A stretch of 6,557 nucleotides of DNA from Acidimicrobiaceae bacterium. GTDB taxonomy: Bacteria > Actinomycetota > Acidimicrobiia > Acidimicrobiales > RAAP-2. The translations under genes and the position numbers were made by a program. Within the stretch, counting starts at the first letter, position 1. The number at the start of each line of letters is the position of its first letter. Of the stretch, positions 1 through 6,272 are shown piece by piece. The DNA is taken from contig PLCI01000076.1 in assembly GCA_003135595.1 (NCBI GenBank), forward strand, positions 6,711 through 13,267, in the 5' to 3' direction. The notes under the pieces were generated by a model. It searched no databases. It was not told the origin of the DNA and worked only from the letters and a program-made list of their open reading frames with translations.

Positions 1-680
1 CCCTTCGCGACGGCGCGGCACGCGTCGCGCTTGCAGTCGAGGACGCGCATGGGGTTGCGCTCCCACACGGGTCCGTGCTCCTCGCACAGCTCGGCTGCGT
101 GCGCGACGAGGTAGGCGCGCAGCGTGACCAGGTAGCCGGGCCTGCACACGAGGTCGCCCAGCGAGTTGAGCCGCAGCGCGACGCTGGTGAGCCCGAGCTC
201 GCGATAGAAGTCGTGGGCGAGCGTGATGACCTCGACGTCGACGTCGGGGTCATCGGTGCCCAGCACCTCGGCGCCCACCTGGTGGTGCTGTCGGTACCGG
301 CCGGCCTGGGCCTGCTCGTAGCGGAACCCCGGCGTCACGTACCACACGCGCCACGGGATCGTGGGGTGGTGCTGGACGAAGGCGCGGACGATCGACGCCG
401 TGCCCTCGGGGCGCAGGGCGAGCCGACGGCCGCTGCGATCCTCGAACTCGTACATCTCCTTGTTGACGACCTCGGACGCGTCGCCGATGCCGCGTCGGAA
501 GACGCGCGCGTCCTCGAACGCCGGCGTGTGGGCGAGGCCGAAGCCGTGCCGCGTCGCGAGCGTGGCGAACGTCGCGATGAGCGCCTCCCAGCGCGACGAC
601 TCCGGCGGGAGCACGTCGTGGGTGCCCTTCGGGCTGCGAAGGGGCTCGCTTCCGGCGTCGCGACCGGCTTCCTCGCTCAC
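1..680 (-). CDS. hisS: Histidyl-tRNA synthetase, N-terminal part (3' end cut by window edge)
   Basis: Cytoplasmic class II aminoacyl-tRNA synthetase that joins histidine to tRNA-His using ATP. The first 226 residues are visible, out of about 420 usual for the family. Residues 16-22 (SPKGTHD) are the usual N-terminal start of the catalytic core. Motif 1 lies around residues 45-56 (HGF...TPAFE). Residues 74-94 hold KEMYEFEDR and LALRPEGT, the family's histidine/ATP-site region. Motif 2 is at 117-141, with the arginine in GFRYEQ (R120), then GRYRQHHQVGAEVLG. NPMRVLDCK at 209-217 matches the conserved NPLRxLDxK. Motif 3 and the anticodon-binding domain lie outside the window. The start is GTG at 680; its GTGA overlaps the relA stop by four bases. 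Only a weak G-rich stretch precedes it, so translation probably depends on coupling to relA. The identification is secure; the start is likely but not proven. Confidence 0.96.
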   Translation of the reverse strand, partial: MSEEAGRDAGSEPLRSPKGTHDVLPPESSRWEALIATFATLATRHGFGLAHTPAFEDARVFRRGIGDASEVVNKEMYEFEDRSGRRLALRPEGTASIVRAFVQHHPTIPWRVWYVTPGFRYEQAQAGRYRQHHQVGAEVLGTDDPDVDVEVITLAHDFYRELGLTSVALRLNSLGDLVCRPGYLVTLRAYLVAHAAELCEEHGPVWERNPMRVLDCKRDACRAVAK

Positions 681-2893
681 TTGCCCCGACCGGGCAGCTG
701 GCGGAACGCGTCGTACACGCCGTCGACGTGCTTCAGCTGGGTGAGCACGCTCGCGAGGTGCGACGGGTCCGCGAGCTCGACCTCGAAGGTCATCTTCACG
801 ACGCGGTCGGGCGTCGTCGAGGAGTGCGACGCGACGATGTTGAGGTGGCTCTCCGCCATCACGGCGCTCACGTCGGCGAGCAGGCGCGACCGGTCGAACG
901 CGCGCACGTCCAGGGTCACGCGGAATGCCGACGTGCTCGACGCGTCCCACTCGACCTCGACGACACGCTGGCGTGACTCCGACGCGAGGGCGGTGGCGTT
1001 CGAGCAGTCGGTTCGGTGCACGGACACGCCGCGGCCCTGGGTGACGAAGCCCATGATCTGGTCCCCCGGCACCGGCGAGCAGCACTTGGCCAAGAGCACC
1101 ATCACGTCGTCGAGGCCCTCGACGTAGACGCCCCCGTTGCGCCTCGTGCCGGTGCCGAGCCTCGGGCCCCGCGCGACGGTGGTCGGCAGGGTCTCTTCGT
1201 CGCCGCCGCGCAGCTCGCGCTGGAGGCGCTGGACGACGGATTGCGAGGAGATCTGGCTCTCCCCGATCGCGGCGAGCAGGGCGTCGAGGTCGGCCAGGTT
1301 GAGCTGGGCGCAGACCGCGAGCAGCGCGGCCGATGACATCGAGGTCTGGATCGGCAGGCTCGCGCGGCGCAGCGCTCGGGTGAGCTCATCGCGACCGGCC
1401 TCGATCGAGTCATCGCGACGCTCGCGCGAGAACCACTGGCGGATCTTCGCCTTCGCCCGGGTCGACTGCACGAAGCTCGACCAGTCCCGCGACGGTCCCG
1501 CGGTCTCTGCCTTCGACGTCACGATCTCGACGACGTCGGCGGAGTTGAGCCTCGTGTCGAGCGGGACGAGCCGCCCGTTCACCTTCGCACCGACGCAGTG
1601 GTGGCCGACCTCGGTGTGCACCGCGTAGGCGAAGTCGACGGGGGTCGCCCCCGCCACGAGCGCGAGCACGCGCCCCTTGGGCGTGAAGACGTAGACCTCG
1701 TCTTGCTCCAGGTCGAGCTTCAGCGCTTCGAGGAAGTCGATCGCGTCGGTCGACTCCTGCTCGGTGTCGGTGAGCCGGCGCATCCAGGCGAGCTCCGAGG
1801 GCGTCGAGTGCTCCTTGTAGCCCCAGTGCGCCGCGATGCCGTACTCGGCGCGCCGGTGCATCTCCTGGGTGCGGATCTGGACCTCGATCGGCTTGCCGTG
1901 CGGGCCGATCACCGTCGTGTGGAGCGACTGGTAGAGGTTGAACTTGGGCTGGTTGATGTAGTCCTTGAAGCGTCCCTGCACGGGGTGCCACAGCGCGTGC
2001 AGCGTGCCGAGGACGGCCCAGCAGTCGTGCTCGTCGGCGACGATCGCGCGCAGCCCGACGAGGTCGAAGATCTCGTCGAACTCCTTGCCGTTGACGACCA
2101 TCTTCTCGTAGATGCTCCAGAGGTGCTTGGGCCGGCCCATCAGCTCGGCGTCGATCTGCTGGCTCTCGAGCTTCTGTCGAAGCGTCGCGCTGACCTCGGC
2201 CACGTACAGCTCGCGCTCGGGTGTCCTCGTCGCGGCCATCTGCTCGATCTCGGCGTAGCGCTTCGGCTGCAGCGTGGCGAACGCGAGGTCCTCGAGCTGC
2301 CAGCGGACCTGCTGGACACCGAGTCGATGCGCCAGCGGGGCGTAGACGTCGAGTGTCTCCTGGGCCGTCATGCGCTGGGAGACCTCGGGCATGACCGCGA
2401 TGGTGCGCATGTTGTGCAGGCGGTCGGCGAGCTTGATGAGCAGCACGCGCCAGTCCGACGCCATGGCCAGGAACATCTTGCGGATGGTGGCCGCTTGCTG
2501 GGCCTCCTTCGAGTCGAACTCGAGGCGGTCGAGCTTGGTCACCCCGTCGACGACGCGGGCGACCACCTCGCCGAACTGGGCGCGGACGTGCGCGAGGCTC
2601 ATGCCCGTGTCCTCGACGGCGTCGTGCAGGAGCGCGGCGGCGACCGTGGCGGCGTCCAAGCCGAGCTCGGCGACCGTCTGGGCGACCGCGACGGGGTGGG
2701 TCACGTAGTCCTCGCCGGAGCGCCGGACCTGGCCGCGGTGCGCGAGCTCGGCCGCCCTGGCTGCCTCGACGATCGTGGTGTCGTCCTCGCCGGGCCGCAG
2801 CGCGGCGAAGGACTCGAGGATGGGCGCCAGCAGCTCCTCGAGCGCAGGGTCCGCCGACGGGCGCGACCGGTTGGTCGTGACGACGCTCGCCAT
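677..2893 (-). CDS. relA: Bifunctional (p)ppGpp synthetase/hydrolase, long Rel (RSH) protein
   Basis: Makes and degrades the stringent-response alarmone (p)ppGpp, binding ribosomes that carry uncharged tRNA. The protein has 738 residues, a usual length for long RSH enzymes. The N-terminal HD hydrolase domain (about 45-200) keeps its metal and catalytic residues: H66, H90-D91, E94-D95 and D157 (in KLADRLHNMRT). The synthetase domain (about 245-365) has GRPKHLWSIYEKM, D277, YQSLHT and E337 in IEVQIRT. The RFKD at 308-311 is the RxKD signature of bifunctional Rel enzymes; synthetase-only RelA has ExDD. A TGS domain spans about 397-460, a zinc-finger/CC domain carries C604, C605, H626 and C630, and an ACT domain covers about 645-733. 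Both activities should therefore be intact. The start chosen is ATG at 2893; a TTG sits directly upstream at 2896, and the Shine-Dalgarno match is weak. It begins 22 bases after secF and overlaps hisS. It could equally be named rel. Confidence 0.97.
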   Translation of the reverse strand: MASVVTTNRSRPSADPALEELLAPILESFAALRPGEDDTTIVEAARAAELAHRGQVRRSGEDYVTHPVAVAQTVAELGLDAATVAAALLHDAVEDTGMSLAHVRAQFGEVVARVVDGVTKLDRLEFDSKEAQQAATIRKMFLAMASDWRVLLIKLADRLHNMRTIAVMPEVSQRMTAQETLDVYAPLAHRLGVQQVRWQLEDLAFATLQPKRYAEIEQMAATRTPERELYVAEVSATLRQKLESQQIDAELMGRPKHLWSIYEKMVVNGKEFDEIFDLVGLRAIVADEHDCWAVLGTLHALWHPVQGRFKDYINQPKFNLYQSLHTTVIGPHGKPIEVQIRTQEMHRRAEYGIAAHWGYKEHSTPSELAWMRRLTDTEQESTDAIDFLEALKLDLEQDEVYVFTPKGRVLALVAGATPVDFAYAVHTEVGHHCVGAKVNGRLVPLDTRLNSADVVEIVTSKAETAGPSRDWSSFVQSTRAKAKIRQWFSRERRDDSIEAGRDELTRALRRASLPIQTSMSSAALLAVCAQLNLADLDALLAAIGESQISSQSVVQRLQRELRGGDEETLPTTVARGPRLGTGTRRNGGVYVEGLDDVMVLLAKCCSPVPGDQIMGFVTQGRGVSVHRTDCSNATALASESRQRVVEVEWDASSTSAFRVTLDVRAFDRSRLLADVSAVMAESHLNIVASHSSTTPDRVVKMTFEVELADPSHLASVLTQLKHVDGVYDAFRQLPGRGK

Positions 2894-2915
2894 CAACCCA
2901 GCCTACTGAGCAGGT

Positions 2916-4181
2916 TCAGCGCTTCTTCTGTTTTCGGGCCCTCGGCGCGATGACCGGCGCGCTCTGCGGCGCCACCGATGACGCACCCGACGCAGGTCGC
3001 GGCTCGCCGATCTGCCGTGCCGTCGGACGAGCGGTGCCGCCGGTCCGCGCGGCGGGCGCGGACAAGGAGAGCGACGCGGCGTCCTGGGCGCTGAACGACA
3101 CGCTGCGCTCGCCCTTGGAGGCGAGCCGCTTGCGGACCGCGATGTACTTGTGCTCACGTTCCTTCAGCCAGGCGAGGATCGGCGAGGCGATGAAGATCGA
3201 CGAGTACGCACCCGAGAGGAGCCCGACGGTCAGGGCCACGCCGTAGTTCTGCAGGGTCGTTGCCCCGAGCAGCTCGGCGCCGACGAGGAGGACGGCGAGC
3301 ACCGGCAGGATCGCCACCATCGAGGTGTTGATCGATCGCGCGAGGGTCTGGTTCATCGAGAGGTTGACCATCGTCGAGTACGTCATCCGACCGGCCGCGG
3401 CGAAAGGCTTCGTGTTGTCGCGGACGCGGTCGAAGACCACGACGGTGTCGTAGAGGGAGTAGCCGAGGATCGTGAGGACCGCGATCACGGTGTCGGGGGT
3501 GACCTGGAAGCCGAAGATCGCGTAGATGCCGACGGTCACGGCCAGGTCGTGGAGCATGGCGATGAACGCGGCGAGCGCCATCTTCGGCTCGAAGCGCAAG
3601 GAGATGTAGGCGACCACCGCGATAAAGAAGGCGATGAGCGCCTGGATCGCCTTCGTGGTGACCTCGCCGCCCCAGGTGGGCCCGATGAACTGCGTGGAGA
3701 CCTTGTTCAGGTCCGTCACGTGCGCGAGCCTTGCAAGAGCGGCGATGACGTCGTTCGTGATCGTCGTCCGCTGCTTCGCGGACAGTCCGTTGAGGTCTGC
3801 CTGCACCTGGATGTTCGACAGCCCCGACGGCGGCGTGAGGATCTCCACGATCGGCTGGCTGAGATACGGCGAGACCGCGTTGACGGCCTGCTGCTGGCTG
3901 ACGTTGGGGGCCTGCACCGTCCAGGTCGAGCCGCCCTTGAAGTCGATGCCGAGGTTGAGCCCCTTGACGCCCAACGCGCTCATGCCGATGACGATGATCA
4001 CGCCGGAGATCCCGAACCAGATCCGGCGGCGGCCGACGAAGTCGAAGTTCGTGAGCCCCCGGTACAGGCGGCGGAACGGTCCGAGCCGTGCCCGCTCGCG
4101 CACCTCGGCCGGGGTCGGCGGCGCCAGCGCCGCGTCGACCTCGGCTTGCTCTTCTTCGGCCTGCTCGTCGATGTCGGTCAT
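2916..4181 (-). CDS. secF: Protein translocase subunit SecF
   Basis: Membrane subunit that works with SecD to pull proteins through SecYEG using the proton gradient. The protein has 421 residues with six predicted membrane segments: about 54-72, 178-196, 201-222, 229-250, 289-309 and 321-342. A periplasmic-type P4 domain (about 73-177) lies between the first two. Signatures are GLNLGIDFKGGS at 74-85, RFEPKMALAAFIAMLHD at 196-212, GYSLYDTVVVFDRVRDN at 240-256 and LARSINTS at 280-287. D245 and R282 match the conserved Asp and Arg of the proton path (D213 and R247 in E. coli SecF). The tail after about residue 343 is long, hydrophilic, rich in Ala, Ser and Pro, and ends in a basic RARKQKKR. The start is ATG at 4181, sharing ATGA with the secD stop. 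The reading frame stays open far upstream, but that part lies inside secD. No Shine-Dalgarno sequence is visible, which suggests coupled translation. Confidence 0.97.
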   Translation of the reverse strand: MTDIDEQAEEEQAEVDAALAPPTPAEVRERARLGPFRRLYRGLTNFDFVGRRRIWFGISGVIIVIGMSALGVKGLNLGIDFKGGSTWTVQAPNVSQQQAVNAVSPYLSQPIVEILTPPSGLSNIQVQADLNGLSAKQRTTITNDVIAALARLAHVTDLNKVSTQFIGPTWGGEVTTKAIQALIAFFIAVVAYISLRFEPKMALAAFIAMLHDLAVTVGIYAIFGFQVTPDTVIAVLTILGYSLYDTVVVFDRVRDNTKPFAAAGRMTYSTMVNLSMNQTLARSINTSMVAILPVLAVLLVGAELLGATTLQNYGVALTVGLLSGAYSSIFIASPILAWLKEREHKYIAVRKRLASKGERSVSFSAQDAASLSLSAPAARTGGTARPTARQIGEPRPASGASSVAPQSAPVIAPRARKQKKR

Positions 4182-5761
4182 GCCGGCGCACCAGCTCGCG
4201 CCGGTGCCCCAGCCCCGAGTCCGCTCGCCACGCCGATGCGCCGCAGGGAGGTGAGCCGCTCGTTGCGAGCGAGGAGGTTGACGGCCGGGCGCGTGAAGAA
4301 CCAGGTGACGATGACGTCGAGCAGTGTCGACAGCCCGAGGAAGAACGCGAAGCCCCGGACCGAGCCCGCGGCGAGGAAGAAGAGCAGCACCGCGGCGAGC
4401 AGCGACACGGTGTCCGCCGCGAGGACCGTGCGCCAGGCCGAGGCGAAGCCACGGTCGAGCGAGGTCCGCACGGTGCGGCCCGAGCGAGTCTCGTCTTTCA
4501 GTCGTTCGAAGTAGACGATGTAGCTGTCCGTCGTGATGCCGATCGAGACGATCAGGCCCGTGACCCCGGCGAGGTCGAAGCTCGGGGCGACCGACGTCTG
4601 CCCGAGCGCCGAGATGAGGGCCCACAGGATGGCGGCGGTCACGGCGAGGCCGGCCAGGACCACCGCGCCGAGCAGCCGGTAGTAGAAGAGGACGTAGAGG
4701 AGCACGAGGGCGAGCCCGGCGAGCCCCGCTCCGAGCCCGGCCACGAGCGCGGCGTGCCCCAGCGTCGGGGACACCGTGTCGGACGTGAGGATCGTCATCG
4801 GGACGGGCAGCGAGCCGTACGTGAGGGCCTGGGCGATCTGGTTCGCGTTCGCCTGGGTCAGGTTGCCCGAGATCTGGACCTGGCCGCCAGAGGTGACCGG
4901 CGTGGCATCGCTGGGGTACAGGATCGGGGCGGAGACAACCTGGGCGTCGAGCTCGATCGCCATCATCGTGTGGAAGTACAGCTTGACGACGGCGTCCCAC
5001 TGCGCGGAGCCCGCGGACGTGAGGTTGCACTGGACGATCCACGCGCCCAGCTGGTCCTGGGTCGCGCTCGCGCTCGCGACCGCCCGGCCCGTCATGACCG
5101 CGGGATAGAGCACGTAGCGCGCGTACGGCCCCGAGCCGGGGGCCCCGTCTTCGATGACGGACTTGGAGGGGACCTGGGGCAGCGCGTCGATGTACGCGTT
5201 GATCGACGGGTACTTGGCGAACTGCGGGTCAGCAGCGATGTTACGTGACGTGTAGCCCTGCGGGACCGCCGAGTTCGGCTGGACCTGGAGGTTGGCCAAG
5301 TTTGTCAGCAAGCCGGGCGAGCAGCTCGGGATCTTGAGCGGGTTCGGCGCCTTGCCGTGGGCGGGCGCCACGAAGGCCGGGGCGCCGCACTCGACGGGCC
5401 GGAACAGCAGCTGGGAGGTCGTGACGAGGACGCTGTCGATGTGGCGGCCGTTGTGCACGCCGGGGACCTGCACGATGATCTGGCTGCCCTGGATCTGGAC
5501 GGTCGCACCGGACACGCCGATGCCCGCGACGCGTTTGCGGATGATCTCCTCGGCGATGGCGAGCTGCGGGGCCGAGATGGTCCTGCCCTTCGCGGGGGTA
5601 AGCACGACCTCGGTGCCGCCCGCGAGGTCGAGTCCGAGCTTCGGCGTCCAGCCAGCAGAGATCGTCGCGAAGAGCGAGCCGAACGAGATGACCAGCATGA
5701 ACAGGAGGCTGATCATCAGCCCGCGCCTGCGCTTGGCGGCGCTGATCGTCGAGGCGCTCAC
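4178..5761 (-). CDS. secD: Protein translocase subunit SecD
   Basis: Partner of SecF in the proton-driven accessory complex of the Sec translocon. The protein has 527 residues: a short basic N-terminus, a membrane segment at about 14-34, a large extracytoplasmic P1 domain (about 35-335), then five membrane segments (about 335-358, 362-386, 398-418, 445-465 and 468-490). Signatures are KLGLDLAGGTEVVL at 41-54, GSLPVPM at 316-322, SPTLG at 331-335 and GITTDSYIVYFERLKDE at 408-424. D412 is the conserved proton-path Asp (D519 in E. coli, D340 in Thermus SecDF). The TTDSYIVYFER form resembles actinobacterial SecD. P1 has three cysteines (125, 147, 245). The C-terminus is a small Gly/Ala/Pro repeat (GAPARAGAPA). 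The start is GTG at 5761, overlapping the yajC stop by four bases, with AAAGGAG 11 bases upstream. SecD and SecF are separate proteins here, not fused as in Bacillus. Confidence 0.97.
   Translation of the reverse strand: MSASTISAAKRRRGLMISLLFMLVISFGSLFATISAGWTPKLGLDLAGGTEVVLTPAKGRTISAPQLAIAEEIIRKRVAGIGVSGATVQIQGSQIIVQVPGVHNGRHIDSVLVTTSQLLFRPVECGAPAFVAPAHGKAPNPLKIPSCSPGLLTNLANLQVQPNSAVPQGYTSRNIAADPQFAKYPSINAYIDALPQVPSKSVIEDGAPGSGPYARYVLYPAVMTGRAVASASATQDQLGAWIVQCNLTSAGSAQWDAVVKLYFHTMMAIELDAQVVSAPILYPSDATPVTSGGQVQISGNLTQANANQIAQALTYGSLPVPMTILTSDTVSPTLGHAALVAGLGAGLAGLALVLLYVLFYYRLLGAVVLAGLAVTAAILWALISALGQTSVAPSFDLAGVTGLIVSIGITTDSYIVYFERLKDETRSGRTVRTSLDRGFASAWRTVLAADTVSLLAAVLLFFLAAGSVRGFAFFLGLSTLLDVIVTWFFTRPAVNLLARNERLTSLRRIGVASGLGAGAPARAGAPA
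4183..4207 (-). promoter_or_regulatory. Two alternative hairpins just before the secF start
   Basis: The final codons of secD can fold in two exclusive ways on the transcript. One is an eight-base-pair stem GCACCGGC/GCTGGTGC (one G-U pair) closed by a GCGA tetraloop of the GNRA type (4188-4207). The other is a seven-base-pair all-GC stem CCGGCGC/GCGCCGG with an eight-base loop (4183-4204). The second ends two bases before or at the edge of the secF ATG at 4181. A ribosome finishing secD would melt either one. The repeat partly follows from the repeated GAPA codons, so function is inferred. Confidence 0.35.
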
Positions 5762-6210
5762 GAGCCGTCCGGCTCCTTTGGATGCGTCTCGTCACCCGAC
5801 GCAGGCGTCCCCGACTCTTCGGTGCCATCGAAGCCAGGCGGGGTTCCCTCGAACTGCGCGGCCTCGGCGTCGGAGGCACCGGTCGGCTCGGGGACGGTCA
5901 GCTTCTTGCCGATCGCCTGGCGTAGGAACACGAGCTCGGTGCCGCTGCCGGTCGAGACCGTGATGCGGTCGCCGTCCTCGGCCACGATCGTGCCCACCAG
6001 CCCGCCGATCGTCGCGATCTCGTCACCGACGTGGGCGGCGCGCACCTGCTCGCGGCCCTGGCGCTGCCGCTGGGACCGGGGGCGGATGACGAGGAAGTAG
6101 AAGAGCGCGAAGGCACCGACGATGAGCAGCAGCGTGTAGGGGCTTCCCGAGGATTTCGTGGTCTTGGCTGTGGCCGCGAAAAGGACGTGTGCGGCCAGCA
6201 AATGCGACAA
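5758..6210 (-). CDS. yajC: Preprotein translocase subunit YajC
   Basis: Small single-pass membrane protein that associates with SecD and SecF; its exact role is not settled and it is not essential in E. coli. With the TTG start at 6210 it has 150 residues. A membrane segment at about 25-42 (within PYTLLLIVGAFALFYFLVI) is followed by the conserved basic stretch RPRSQRQRQ. A small domain then carries VGDEIATIGGLVGTI and ITVSTGSGTELVFLRQAI, the core of the family. The last 40 or so residues are acidic and rich in Gly, Pro, Ser and Thr, as is common and poorly conserved in actinobacteria. GTG at 6237 in the same frame would give 159 residues. I prefer the TTG because GGGAGG lies four bases before it and GTG 6237 has no Shine-Dalgarno sequence; another TTG at 6201 is also possible. 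Family assignment is firm, the start is uncertain. Confidence 0.93.
   Translation of the reverse strand: MSHLLAAHVLFAATAKTTKSSGSPYTLLLIVGAFALFYFLVIRPRSQRQRQGREQVRAAHVGDEIATIGGLVGTIVAEDGDRITVSTGSGTELVFLRQAIGKKLTVPEPTGASDAEAAQFEGTPPGFDGTEESGTPASGDETHPKEPDGS
5773..5779 (-). promoter_or_regulatory. Ribosome binding site of secD (AAAGGAG)
   Basis: AAAGGAG lies within the last codons of yajC, 11 bases before the GTG start of secD. The spacing is slightly long. Its last three bases also form one arm of a short hairpin (GAGCC-GGAC-GGCTC, 5762-5775) that ends directly before the GTG. Confidence 0.6.
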
Positions 6211-6214
6211 GGTG

Positions 6215-6220
6215 CCTCCC
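6215..6220 (-). promoter_or_regulatory. Ribosome binding site of yajC (GGGAGG)
   Basis: GGGAGG on the minus strand ends four bases before TTG 6210 and 13 bases before TTG 6201. It lies inside the reading frame if GTG 6237 is taken as the start. It is one of the two strong Shine-Dalgarno matches in the window and decides the preferred yajC start. Confidence 0.55.
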
Positions 6221-6235
6221 GAATTGACCTTGAGC

Positions 6236-6241
6236 ACCCTA
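6236..6241 (-). promoter_or_regulatory. Possible -10 element (TAGGGT) upstream of yajC
   Basis: TAGGGT on the minus strand fits the actinobacterial TANNNT -10 pattern. It lies in the only sizeable gap between genes. A transcript starting near 6230 would give a short leader holding the GGGAGG and the TTG start at 6210. No convincing -35 element is seen 16 to 18 bases upstream (GAAGTC or similar). Such hexamers are common by chance, so this is only a candidate. Confidence 0.3.
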
Positions 6242-6252
6242 GCCGAGGGCTA
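6240..6252. repeat. Small inverted repeat in the ruvB-yajC gap
   Basis: Minus strand TAGCC-CTC-GGCTA, a perfect five-base inverted repeat with a three-base centre, 21 bases after the ruvB stop and overlapping the candidate -10 element. It is too short, and lacks a following T run, to be a convincing intrinsic terminator. It could be an operator half-site pair or chance. Confidence 0.3.
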
Positions 6253-6272
6253 CCGAAAGACTTCGTGCGGGA

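Noticed and set aside
75..1127. Plus-strand open frame of 350 codons opposite hisS and the end of relA
   Set aside because: Antisense to conserved coding sequence of both genes. The composition changes with the gene beneath, which shows it is a shadow.
1598..2953. Plus-strand open frame of 451 codons opposite relA
   Set aside because: It lies fully antisense to a Rel gene with all domains intact. Its translation is rich in Val, Asp, Arg, Leu and Gly with no recognisable domain, as expected from the complement of GC-rich codons.
3150..4514. Plus-strand open frame of 454 codons opposite secF and the end of secD
   Set aside because: It is antisense to two well-conserved genes, has biased Arg/Asp/Val/Gly composition and no domain. 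Few stop codons occur by chance at this GC content.
4182..5042. Upstream extension of the secF frame
   Set aside because: The extension lies inside secD in another frame and gives Arg/Pro-rich sequence. SecF homology and the ATGA overlap support ATG 4181.
4088..5248. Plus-strand open frame of 386 codons opposite secD
   Set aside because: Antisense to secD, low-complexity Arg/Glu/Gly composition, no plausible domain or ribosome binding site.
6240..6252. Intrinsic terminator after ruvB
   Set aside because: The stem has only five pairs and is not followed by a run of T, so termination is not supported.
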